Source: Patescibacteria group bacterium
GTDB lineage: Bacteria; Patescibacteriota; Gracilibacteria; UBA1369; PNNO01
Assembly: GCA_024275695.1 (NCBI GenBank)
Contig: JAJRYP010000076.1
Span: 1 to 10,743, forward strand
DNA length: 10,743 nt
Reading direction: 5' to 3'
Each line of letters starts with the position of its first letter. Positions within the stretch are counted from its first letter, which is position 1. Shown here one piece after another: positions 1 through 6,134 of the stretch. The position numbers and the translations under genes are program-made. The notes beneath the pieces were generated by a model. It made no database searches and was not told the DNA's origin. It was given only the letters and a program-made list of their open reading frames with translations.

Positions 1-1
1 A

Positions 2-790
2 AACGGAAAAATCATTTCAGAAAAAGTCGCAAATATTTCAGTTCGCGATCATGGTTTCTTATACGGTGATGCTGTTTATGAAACAATACGAACAATTAAC
101 GGAAAGCCGTGGCTCTTAAACGAACATCTAAAACGATTAAGGCGGTCGGCGCGTATTCTTGGAATTCGCGTGCCCTGGACGAACACGCAGCTTACAACTT
201 TAATAAATCGTCTTCAAAAAAAGAACGGCAACAAAGAATCTCGCATTAGGATTACGGTTTCTCGCGGCTGCAACGGCTTCGATTTTTCAACATGTAAAAA
301 GCCGACACTTTTAATCGAGGCAAACAAACTGAAGCTTCCTCCGCAAAAAATTTATAGCGAAGGGGTGAAAGCAATTACGTATAAGATCGAAAGACCAATT
401 CCGAATGTTAAATCAAACAGCATGCTCCCTTCCGTTATGGCGATACGGCAAGCGAAAAAGAAAAAAGCGTTTGAAGCTTTTATGGTTGATCATAAAGGAA
501 ATGTGACCGAAGGCGGCATGAGCAATATTTTTATTGTGAAAAAAGGAAAAGTAAGCACACCGAAAAATCAAATTCTTGAAGGAACAGTACGAAATTTCAT
601 TATGAAAAACGCACATATAAAGGAGGCAAATATTTCGCTAAAGCAACTTCGCGAAGCGGATGAAGTTTTCTTAACAAGTTCAATCAAGGGCGCTGTGCCG
701 GTAGTGAAAATAGACGGAAAGAAAATTGGAAACGGAAAAGTCGGCCCGCTAACAAAAAGCATAATTAACTTACTTAAAACATGCAATTAA
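2..790 (+). CDS. pabC: Aminotransferase class IV, probable 4-amino-4-deoxychorismate lyase (5'-truncated by window edge)
   Basis: This is a PLP-dependent fold-type IV enzyme. The reading frame is open from base 2, so the gene starts upstream; about 262 codons are visible against a usual 270-300, so only a short N-terminal piece is missing. Visible motifs are RDHGFLYGDAVYETIR near the start, the likely PLP lysine in PNVKSN (codon 410-412), the cofactor-contacting glutamate in VTEGGMSNIF, and the ILEGTVRN turn. A GTG at 170 lies inside the conserved domain and is not the start. The stop overlaps folP by 10 bases. The family also includes branched-chain and D-amino-acid transaminases, which short motifs cannot exclude. 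The reading as aminodeoxychorismate lyase, which makes the p-aminobenzoate used by FolP, rests mainly on the folate neighbours. Confidence 0.85.
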   Translation, partial: NGKIISEKVANISVRDHGFLYGDAVYETIRTINGKPWLLNEHLKRLRRSARILGIRVPWTNTQLTTLINRLQKKNGNKESRIRITVSRGCNGFDFSTCKKPTLLIEANKLKLPPQKIYSEGVKAITYKIERPIPNVKSNSMLPSVMAIRQAKKKKAFEAFMVDHKGNVTEGGMSNIFIVKKGKVSTPKNQILEGTVRNFIMKNAHIKEANISLKQLREADEVFLTSSIKGAVPVVKIDGKKIGNGKVGPLTKSIINLLKTCN

Positions 791-1620
791 TAAGCCGCTC
801 AAAGAAACTTTTTCCGGATAAACCGATTGTTATGGGGATTCTTAACGTAACTCCGGACTCGTTTTCGGATGGCGGAAAATTTAATTTGGAGAATCGCGCG
901 ATTGAACATTTTGAGGAAATGGTAAAGCAGGGTGCGGATATTATTGATATCGGCGGTGAATCGACCGGTCCCGGTTCGCAAGATGTTCCTGTTGAAGAAG
1001 AACTAAGGCGTGTAATTCCGATTCTTAAAAAAGTACGTAAGATTTCAAATATATGGATTTGCGTTGATACTTATAAAGCCGAAGTTGCAAAGCGGGCTCT
1101 TGAAGCCGGCGCGGATATGATCAATGACGTTTTGGCCTTTCGTGGTGATGCAAAAATGGTAGACATAGTTAAAGAAAGCGATGTGCCGGTTGTTTTAATG
1201 TATTCAAAAGATCTAACCGGTCGCACAACCGGTAAGGATAAAAATTACGAAGATGTTGTTGAATATATAAAGAATTTTTTGGAAGAGCGAATTTTGTTCG
1301 CGGAACAAAACGGAATAAATAAAGAAAAGATCATTGTTGATCCTGGACAAGGAGCTTTTGTAAGCGGCGATCCAAAATACAGCCTTCAAATTCTTAATCG
1401 CTTGGAAGAATTTAAAAGTTTAGGCAGTCCGATCTTAATAGGATCTTCACGCAAATCTGTAATTGGACAAACGCTAAATCTGCCATTGCATCAGCGTTTG
1501 GAAGGTTCTCTTGCTTGCGCGGCGGTGGCGATAATTAACGGTGCTTCAATAATCCGCGCGCATGACGTTAAAGAGACGCGGCGTTTAGTTGATATGGTTG
1601 ACGCTATTATAAAGAATTAA
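781..1620 (+). CDS. folP: Dihydropteroate synthase, divergent pABA-pocket type
   Basis: It joins 6-hydroxymethyl-dihydropterin pyrophosphate to p-aminobenzoate to give dihydropteroate in the cytosol. At 279 aa it has normal length. Conserved parts are GILNVTPDSFSDGG (19-32), DIGGEST (56-62), the Asp of VDTYKAEV (D96), GADMINDV with N115, VDPGQG (186-191), SSRKS (222-226) and RAHDV (259-263). Known pterin-site residues are therefore kept. Two places differ from the E. coli type: Gly63 stands where ESTRPG has Arg, and DPGQGAFVSGD replaces DPGFGFGK, losing the two Phe residues near the pABA ring. The ATG at 781 overlaps the preceding stop by 10 bases, suggesting translational coupling; no Shine-Dalgarno site is visible. 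A related enzyme using another aryl amine is possible but less likely given the folate neighbours. Confidence 0.9.
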   Translation: MQLISRSKKLFPDKPIVMGILNVTPDSFSDGGKFNLENRAIEHFEEMVKQGADIIDIGGESTGPGSQDVPVEEELRRVIPILKKVRKISNIWICVDTYKAEVAKRALEAGADMINDVLAFRGDAKMVDIVKESDVPVVLMYSKDLTGRTTGKDKNYEDVVEYIKNFLEERILFAEQNGINKEKIIVDPGQGAFVSGDPKYSLQILNRLEEFKSLGSPILIGSSRKSVIGQTLNLPLHQRLEGSLACAAVAIINGASIIRAHDVKETRRLVDMVDAIIKN

Positions 1621-1808
1621 AGAATTCTTCTTCCGGATTGGCATCGGGATCAATAACAGCTTCGGGAGGAATTACATTGTTTAGTCTAATATGTGCATTT
1701 TCAAGTGTTTTTGGGTCAATATTCCCCGTTTGTCCCAAACAACTCTCGCTGATTCAATAGAGAATTTCGGTTAAGTTTGGTAAAATCAATGTGTTTTAAT
1801 TGTTTCAC
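1607..1808 (-). pseudogene. Small minus-strand gene broken by one extra base, unknown function
   Basis: Two minus-strand frames complement each other almost perfectly. The first starts at a GTG (1808-1806) as MKQLKHIDFTKLNRNSLLNQ and runs 30 codons to a TGA at 1718-1716. The second covers the remainder to a TAA at 1609-1607, with NIDPKTLENAHIRL and ending IDPDANPEEEFFNSL. Removing one G from the GGGG run (1724-1727 on the plus strand) joins them into one frame of about 66 aa that fills the whole gap between folP and the next gene. The C-terminus is acidic and overlaps the folP stop by 14 bases. I do not recognise the protein. The GTG lies 2 bases from the divergent PTPS start, so a promoter would have to sit inside that gene, which fits a decayed remnant. 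A sequencing error or programmed frameshift would also explain the break. Confidence 0.5.
1778..1786 (+). promoter_or_regulatory. Possible extended -10 promoter for the pterin genes
   Basis: TGGTAAAAT has the TG-n plus TAAAAT form of an extended -10 element. It would start transcription near 1793, about 18 bases before the ATG at 1811. No convincing -35 hexamer lies at the usual distance. The site sits inside the broken minus-strand reading frame, so it may be chance. Confidence 0.35.
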
Positions 1809-1810
1809 AT

Positions 1811-2158
1811 ATGTTTGTTACAAAAGAATTCAAATTCGATGCGGCTCATTTTCTCACCGATTATCACGGGAAGTGTGAAAAACTGCACGGTCATACATAT
1901 AAACTGCATGTAACCGTTAAAGGTGATGTAAAAGAAGATGGCATGGTTATGGATTTTGTTGAACTTAAGAAGATCGTGAACGAACGCGTTATCAGTAAAC
2001 TCGATCATAGCTTGCTTAACGACACTATCGACAATCCTTCCGCGGAAAATATCGCTATATGGATTTGGAATCGACTTAAAGATATTTCCGGGGCTAAATT
2101 GTATGAAATTAAGGTGTGGGAAACCGATACCTCTTTTGTTACTTACCGCGCGGAATAA
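1811..2158 (+). CDS. queD: 6-pyruvoyl-tetrahydropterin synthase / QueD-family enzyme with Cys-Glu motif
   Basis: A 115-aa COG0720 enzyme acting on 7,8-dihydroneopterin triphosphate and releasing inorganic triphosphate. Zinc ligands are H13 (in DAAHF), H26 and H28 (LHGH). The catalytic Cys is C22 in CEKLHGH, the Asp-His pair is D65-H66 (LDHSLLND), and the pterin-anchoring Glu is E104 (VWETD). QueD proteins make 6-carboxy-tetrahydropterin for queuosine. Members with Glu at this site (PTPS-III) make 6-hydroxymethyl-dihydropterin and bypass FolB, and a CExxHGH group has been described with both activities. This protein has both Cys22 and Glu23. Its place between folP and folK, with no folB nearby, favours a folate role, though many ordinary QueD proteins also read CExLHGH. 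Its stop abuts the next start codon (TAAATG). Confidence 0.9.
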   Translation: MFVTKEFKFDAAHFLTDYHGKCEKLHGHTYKLHVTVKGDVKEDGMVMDFVELKKIVNERVISKLDHSLLNDTIDNPSAENIAIWIWNRLKDISGAKLYEIKVWETDTSFVTYRAE

Positions 2159-2707
2159 ATGAAGGAAATTGAACGCAAAATTTTCGATATTGATCCGCAA
2201 GAAGTTACCCGAAAACTTCTTGATCTTGGCGCGAAAAAAACTTTTTCCGGCCTTGTGAGGGTTCGTTATTTAGATACTGTTGATGCAAAAATTCGAAACC
2301 GGGGTGATCTTCTCCGCGTTCGGCAGTTTGAAGACGCTCACACCGAAGTCGTTTATAAAACCAATAAACGAATCGAAGAAGGCTGCAAAATTTATGATGA
2401 ATACACTCTTAAAAGCGAGTCTTTTGAAGATGCCACGGAACTTTTTGAGAATCTTGGTTTTGCTGTTTGTTGTACGTATGAAAAAAATCGTACTATTTTT
2501 AAATTAAAAAATGCGGAAGTTGTTATAGACAGATATCCTAAAATGGATCCGTTTATTGAAATTGAAGCGGGCGACGCGAAAACGATCGACGAAATCCTTA
2601 ATCGACTTGGTCTAACCGAGAATGAAAGTTCATATGAAACAATCAACGAACTTATTAAACGAAAATATTCCGATTTAGATCTTAATAATTTAATATTTGA
2701 GCAATAA
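2159..2707 (+). CDS. CYTH-domain (CyaB/triphosphate tunnel) phosphatase
   Basis: This 182-aa CYTH protein begins with the signature ExExK (E3, E5, K7 in MKEIERK). The remaining charged tunnel residues are in the expected order: R53 and R55 (LLRVRQ), K67 (VVYKT), E81 (YDEYT), K109 and R111 (EKNRTIF), D124 (VVIDRYP), and E134 and E136 (FIEIEAG). The site therefore looks active. CYTH enzymes bind triphosphate groups with Mg2+ or Mn2+; known members are inorganic tripolyphosphatases, thiamine triphosphatases and class IV adenylate cyclases. The sequence alone does not choose between them. It starts directly after the PTPS-family stop and its end overlaps folK by 11 bases, so it is very likely co-translated with the pterin enzymes. 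I infer that it may hydrolyse the triphosphate released by the PTPS reaction. Confidence 0.88.
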   Translation: MKEIERKIFDIDPQEVTRKLLDLGAKKTFSGLVRVRYLDTVDAKIRNRGDLLRVRQFEDAHTEVVYKTNKRIEEGCKIYDEYTLKSESFEDATELFENLGFAVCCTYEKNRTIFKLKNAEVVIDRYPKMDPFIEIEAGDAKTIDEILNRLGLTENESSYETINELIKRKYSDLDLNNLIFEQ

Positions 2708-3188
2708 AACAGCCTATTTGTCGCTTGGGTCGAATATTGGAAAACGTCCGACTAATCTTAAAAAAGCCATTAAGCTTATTGAAGAGTGCGGGATCGTCGT
2801 ATCTAAAAAATCCGGATTTTACGAGACCGCGGCCGTATCTAAAATCAAACAGAAAAATTTCATTAACATGTGTATTGAAATTAAAACAACAGCCTCTTCA
2901 CGGAAGCTTTTGCAAATTTGCCAAATGATTGAAAAACAAATGGGACGGAACAGAAAGTTACCAAAAAAAGAAGGATACGAAAAGCCGCGAATTATAGATA
3001 TCGATATCCTTATGTATGAAAACGAGAAAATCAACAAGCGAAATTTAAAAATCCCACATCCAAAGATGCATAAAAGACGTTTTGTGTTGGAGCCTTTAAA
3101 TGAGATTGCGCCGCACTTAACGCATCCGGTGCAACATAAAACAATCAAGCAACTATTGAATGCGCGGCAAAGTAGCAGTATATTTTAG
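2697..3188 (+). CDS. folK: 2-amino-4-hydroxy-6-hydroxymethyldihydropteridine pyrophosphokinase (HPPK)
   Basis: It transfers pyrophosphate from ATP to 6-hydroxymethyl-dihydropterin, giving the substrate of FolP. At 163 aa it has the family length. Motifs in order are AYLSLGSNIGKR (6-17), SGFYET (39-44), F55-I-N, QMGRNRK (81-87) and the Mg-binding PRIIDIDIL with D101 and D103, followed by IPHP and RRFVLEPLNEIAP. The usual Pro-x-Gly-x-x-x-Gln segment after SxxYET is replaced by AAVSKIKQKN. The start is a TTG at 2697, 11 bases inside the CYTH gene; no ATG or GTG lies before the first conserved strand, so the rare start is well supported. It is followed after 2 bases by the transketolase gene. Confidence 0.92.
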   Translation: MSNKTAYLSLGSNIGKRPTNLKKAIKLIEECGIVVSKKSGFYETAAVSKIKQKNFINMCIEIKTTASSRKLLQICQMIEKQMGRNRKLPKKEGYEKPRIIDIDILMYENEKINKRNLKIPHPKMHKRRFVLEPLNEIAPHLTHPVQHKTIKQLLNARQSSSIF

Positions 3189-3190
3189 CC

Positions 3191-4033
3191 ATGAAAGATC
3201 CGCGGGAACTTCACAACAAGGCTACGCAGCTTCGCATAGAATGCTTGAAGTGTATACATAAGGCGAATTCCGGCCATACGGGCGGTTCTCTTTCAGCAAT
3301 GGATATTTTAACGGCGCTTTATTACGGAGAAGTTAACGGTCGTCCGGTTATGAAATACGATCCGCATAAACCGGGATGGGAAGGTCAGGATTATTTTATT
3401 ATGTCCAAAGGGCATGCCGCGCCGGCGCTTTATGCCGTTCTCGCAGATCTCGGATTTTTTGACAAAAGCGAACTTGATTATTTAAGGCAGGTTAATGCGA
3501 TGCTTCAAGGTCATCCCGTTTTAAAAATTCCCGGAGTTACAATGACAACCGGCTCGCTTGGACAGGGTTTTGCCGCCGCTCACGGCCTCGCGCTTGCTCT
3601 TAAAATGGATCGCGCGAAGAATCGAGTGTTTACTTTGCTCGGAGACGGAGAGCTTCAGGAAGGGATTGTCTGGGAGACTGCCATGTCGGCCGCTCACTTT
3701 AAATCGGATAATTTAATCGCGTTTATCGATAATAACGAACTTCAAATCGATGGTTTTACAAGAAGCGTGATGAATGTTGAGCCGATCACGGATAAATTTG
3801 AAAGTTTTGGATGGAAAGTTATTCCGGTCAAAAACGGTCACGATTTCGATGAACTTCTTGATGCAATTGATCGCGCTCTCATAACTACTCGGAAACCTGT
3901 TGCTATTGTTTGCAGCACCGTTAAAGGAAAAGGTGTTACTTTTGCCGAAAGGAATGCGAGCTATCATGGTGTTGCTTTGAGTAAAGAAGAAATGGAGGAA
4001 GCGATTCCCGCACTTGAAAGACAAATTTTATGA
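3191..4033 (+). CDS. tkt: Transketolase, N-terminal (thiamine-diphosphate pyrophosphate-binding) subunit
   Basis: This is the first half of a split transketolase: 280 aa rather than the roughly 620-660 aa of the one-chain enzyme. With the C-terminal subunit it moves two-carbon units between pentose phosphate sugars. Visible are SGHTGG (27-32), SKGHAAPALY (72-81), QGHP (106-109), TTGSLGQG (119-126), and the ThDP/Mg motif GDGELQEG (151-158) closed by DNN (180-182). The protein ends cleanly after the PP domain, with no trace of the Pyr domain, so this is a stable split and not a truncation. The ATG at 3191 is 2 bases after folK, without a Shine-Dalgarno site. The TGA stop overlaps the lepB start as ATGA. 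The partner subunit is encoded at 6135, beyond three other genes. Confidence 0.93.
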   Translation: MKDPRELHNKATQLRIECLKCIHKANSGHTGGSLSAMDILTALYYGEVNGRPVMKYDPHKPGWEGQDYFIMSKGHAAPALYAVLADLGFFDKSELDYLRQVNAMLQGHPVLKIPGVTMTTGSLGQGFAAAHGLALALKMDRAKNRVFTLLGDGELQEGIVWETAMSAAHFKSDNLIAFIDNNELQIDGFTRSVMNVEPITDKFESFGWKVIPVKNGHDFDELLDAIDRALITTRKPVAIVCSTVKGKGVTFAERNASYHGVALSKEEMEEAIPALERQIL

Positions 4034-4509
4034 AGGAATTTTTTGCATTTATCTTCAGTCTATGGTTGATGTCTCCGTTTACTATTTCCGGAGATTCAAT
4101 GGAGCCTACACTTTCGCACAACGATGTTATTATGATTGATAATTACGCGTACGTGGATGAAAGCCCCGAGCGTTACGATATAATTGTTTTTGAAGGGACC
4201 GACGAGCCGGATAAACATTTTGTGAAAAGAATTATTGGCTTGCCCGGCGAAACCGTCGCCGTGAAAGAAGATGTTGTTTATATTGAAGAAAACGGAAAGC
4301 TTACCGAGCTTGACGAACCTTATATATGGCGCAATAAAAATGAAGTTTTTTCATTACGTAAAATTGATGGAACGTCTTACCAGGTCCCGAGCGGGAAGTA
4401 CTTTGTTTTAGGCGATAACAGGGACTTTAGTTATGATTCCCGAACGTGGAAAAATCCGTTCGTTCCAAAAGAAAATATTGTCGGAAAGTACAGTTATAAG
4501 TTATTCTAA
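4030..4509 (+). CDS. lepB: Signal peptidase I (S26 family), short form
   Basis: A membrane protease that removes signal peptides from exported proteins. It is 159 aa, the compact Gram-positive-like form. One N-terminal membrane segment (about 3-19, FFAFIFSLWLMSPF) is followed directly by the nucleophile box SGDSMEPTL with Ser23. Next come the general-base box with Lys66 in VKRIIGLPGE and the GDNRDFSYDSR box (128-138). All catalytic parts are present. The start overlaps the transketolase stop by four bases (ATGA), indicating translational coupling to a functionally unrelated gene. The domain III insertion seen in E. coli LepB is missing. Confidence 0.93.
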   Translation: MKEFFAFIFSLWLMSPFTISGDSMEPTLSHNDVIMIDNYAYVDESPERYDIIVFEGTDEPDKHFVKRIIGLPGETVAVKEDVVYIEENGKLTELDEPYIWRNKNEVFSLRKIDGTSYQVPSGKYFVLGDNRDFSYDSRTWKNPFVPKENIVGKYSYKLF

Positions 4510-4536
4510 TCTCCTATCTTTTTAACGATCAATAAT

Positions 4537-4995
4537 ATGAAACTTGCAAACACGCTTCTTATAGGAGTTCTTTTGGCCATGATGCTTGCTTTAACAGGTT
4601 GTTTTAGCTTTTCAGACGGCACAAAAGAACTTGTTCTTAATACTTCCGACGGTGTTCACACCTATAAAGTCGAAATCGCCGATTCAAAAGAAGAACGTAC
4701 TAAAGGGTTAATGGATAGAGAAAGTTTGAATAAAGATGCCGGCATGTTTTTTGTTTACGAAGAGCCAAATCCGAAAATGGCATTCTGGATGCCCAATATG
4801 AATTTTTCTCTTGATATGATTTTCTTTGATAAAGACATGAAGGTAGTGGATTATTTTAAAGAAGTTCCTCCGTGTGAAACAGAATCATGTCCTCACTATG
4901 TCCCGAGCGTTGTTTCGCAATATGTTCTTGAAGTGAACTCCGGAACAATTGATGAGATTGGACTTGAGATTGGTGATGTCGGGGAGCTTAAGTAG
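4537..4995 (+). CDS. DUF192 lipoprotein
   Basis: A 152-aa predicted lipoprotein. The N-terminus has a hydrophobic stretch (about 5-19) and the lipobox LTGC, with Cys22 as the lipidated residue after cleavage by signal peptidase II. The DUF192 domain follows, with ERTKGLMDRESL (53-64), AGMFFVY (68-74), FWMPNM (83-88), LDMIFFD (92-98), a paired Cys113/Cys118 in PPCETESCPHY, and YVLEVNSG. DUF192 proteins are small exported proteins of uncertain function. The gene lies 27 bases after lepB and is probably in the same transcript. Its last 8 bases overlap the end of the convergent HNH gene. No Shine-Dalgarno site is visible before the ATG. Confidence 0.9.
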   Translation: MKLANTLLIGVLLAMMLALTGCFSFSDGTKELVLNTSDGVHTYKVEIADSKEERTKGLMDRESLNKDAGMFFVYEEPNPKMAFWMPNMNFSLDMIFFDKDMKVVDYFKEVPPCETESCPHYVPSVVSQYVLEVNSGTIDEIGLEIGDVGELK

Positions 4996-5821
4996 GTACC
5001 CGCAAATACTGCAGTGTCTTTGCGTCCACAAATTGTTTAATCGGATCTATTACCGGCTTTATGAGCGCTTGAAAATTTGATTGTTCATCTAAATAGCCAC
5101 GATGCGCGAGCTCATGATGCGCCTTGCACAAACTTACAAGATTTTTGTGATTCTTGGTGATCGCATATCTTTCCGAATGATGAATGATCGTTGCAGACTT
5201 GTTGCAGCCGGGTACTTCGCAAACTTCTTTACTTTCGGCTTTAAGGTTACGCGCACGCGATTTTTTCAATTTTTTCCTTTCCAACAATTGTACAAACACC
5301 TCATTCCAAGTTGTACCTTCTTTCATATTTGCTTTTAAATGTTTTAGCTTCTTGACAATGTTTGGATCAAGCTTTACCGCAAAGGTTTCAAAGTCGTTGA
5401 CAAAAATTGATTCTTGTGGCACAACAGGTTTACCATCCCCGGGGATGAATTGTTTGATATCTCTTATATGTGTTTCTAATGCTGCTCTTGTCATTGTACA
5501 GACCTTGTTTGCCCACTCACTATCTGTCTTAGGAGTTGCGATGTACGCAACCGCCTTTACTTTACTTAAACCAACTTCCGCAATTTTACTTTTTAATTGA
5601 GGTTTATCTTTTAATTTTTCGTCAATTCGAATTACATCCTCAACAACATTCCTGCTCACGCCTCCAAGCTTTGCCGCAAATTCAAAAATCGAACCATAAC
5701 CTTTCTTGCGATACAGTCTCCTTTTATATACTTCCGGCAAAAGTGCCACGAACTTGTTTTTCCACCTTCGTGCCTCCCTGCCGTATTGCTTACAAAGCTC
5801 GAACAATTCTTTATTTGTCAT
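4988..5821 (-). CDS. HNH endonuclease-like protein
   Basis: A 277-aa protein with a C-terminal zinc-stabilised HNH domain: C201-x4-C206 (CEVPGC), the H214-H215 pair (IIHHSE), N227 in KNLVSLC, C232-x2-H235-H236, and H240. These residues suggest an intact metal site. The N-terminal half is basic and helical, with a possible helix-turn-helix around 44-66 (SIFEFAAKLGGVSRN). An acidic/hydrophobic middle and a Lys/Arg-rich linker (182-198) follow. I chose the ATG at 5821; the frame stays open to a TTG at 5860, but that extension is hydrophobic and precedes the conserved-looking MTNKELFELCKQYGREARRW. It stands alone against the plus-strand genes and between the two transketolase subunits. No methylase, recombinase or inverted-repeat ends accompany it. 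The biological role is unknown. Confidence 0.82.
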   Translation of the reverse strand: MTNKELFELCKQYGREARRWKNKFVALLPEVYKRRLYRKKGYGSIFEFAAKLGGVSRNVVEDVIRIDEKLKDKPQLKSKIAEVGLSKVKAVAYIATPKTDSEWANKVCTMTRAALETHIRDIKQFIPGDGKPVVPQESIFVNDFETFAVKLDPNIVKKLKHLKANMKEGTTWNEVFVQLLERKKLKKSRARNLKAESKEVCEVPGCNKSATIIHHSERYAITKNHKNLVSLCKAHHELAHRGYLDEQSNFQALIKPVIDPIKQFVDAKTLQYLRVPT

Positions 5822-5900
5822 AATAAAAAGGGTTAACGAAATACATATTCGAGGACCCAATGCTTTAACGACAAAAACCTAATCTAAATAAAATTTATAC

Positions 5901-5929
5901 TATATAAAGATTATCAAAAATTCCCACAA
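5901..5929 (-). promoter_or_regulatory. Weak candidate promoter for the HNH gene
   Basis: On the minus strand TTGTGG (5929-5924) and TATATA (5906-5901) are separated by 17 bases, and TATAAA (5899-5894) is a second possible -10. Transcription would start about 70 bases before the ATG. The region is very AT-rich, so chance matches are likely. Confidence 0.3.
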
Positions 5930-5932
5930 AAA

Positions 5933-6021
5933 GCAAGCCGAAAAATACGCATCAGTGTGCGGTTGGCCGACTCTTGTAGTGAGTGTACGCACACCCGTCG
6001 CAGTGCCAAGATTTTTCTTGC
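5933..6021. other. Nested inverted repeats, possible structured RNA or DNA element
   Basis: Three sets of complementary arms are nested in the gap between the HNH and transketolase C genes. The outer arms are GCAAG (5933-5937) plus AAAAAT (5941-5946) against ATTTTT plus CTTGC (6011-6021), 11 pairs with a 3-base bulge CCG. The middle arms are GTGTGCG (5955-5961) and CGCACAC (5988-5994). The apical arms are ACTC (5970-5973) and GAGT (5981-5984) around a 7-base loop. CGAC (5968-5971) could also pair with GTCG (5997-6000), although it would compete with the apical stem. It does not look like a terminator and matches no RNA family I know. Confidence 0.45.
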
Positions 6022-6111
6022 CTTTAACAGAAAACAATGACAACGGAAAGAAGCTCTTCCTCTCCCTTACGCTTGCCTCTAACCAAAAATAATGATAATA
6101 GAAAGGAGGCT
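6017..6111 (+). repeat. Imperfect direct repeat, two copies, 55-bp period
   Basis: CTTGCCTTTAACAGAAAACA at 6017 (copy to 6055) recurs as CTTGCCTCTAACCAAAAATA at 6072 (copy to 6111). About 31 of 40 aligned positions agree and most differences are transitions, so this looks like an old tandem duplication. The second copy contains AAGGAGG (6103-6109). It is not CRISPR: there are only two diverged copies. No start codon is properly placed behind either copy. Confidence 0.6.
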
Positions 6112-6134
6112 TTCTGATTTTTAAATTGTGAGTT

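Noticed and set aside
620..626. AAGGAGG inside the aminotransferase gene
   Set aside because: It encodes conserved reading-frame residues and no start codon with a real ORF follows it.
1805..2200. 131-codon minus-strand ORF opposite the PTPS-family gene
   Set aside because: It is antisense to a confident enzyme gene with all catalytic residues; no protein-like motifs are visible.
4031..4033. Alternative genetic code with TGA as glycine or tryptophan
   Set aside because: The transketolase N gene ends at this TGA exactly where lepB begins, and no gene in the window needs TGA to be read through.
5184..5600. 138-codon plus-strand ORF opposite the HNH gene
   Set aside because: It is a shadow of the HNH coding strand; the HNH frame carries the conserved zinc and His residues.
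5819..5860. N-terminal extension of the HNH protein from a TTG at 5860
   Set aside because: The 13 extra residues are unlike the rest of the protein, and an ATG directly precedes the charged start MTNKELFELC.
6017..6111. CRISPR array
   Set aside because: There are only two diverged copies with one 16-base interval and no cas genes nearby.
6037..6117. 26-codon plus-strand ORF (MTTERSSSSP...) in the transketolase C leader
   Set aside because: It lies across the imperfect direct repeat, has no ribosome site, and its composition (Ser run, repeat-derived residues) looks accidental.
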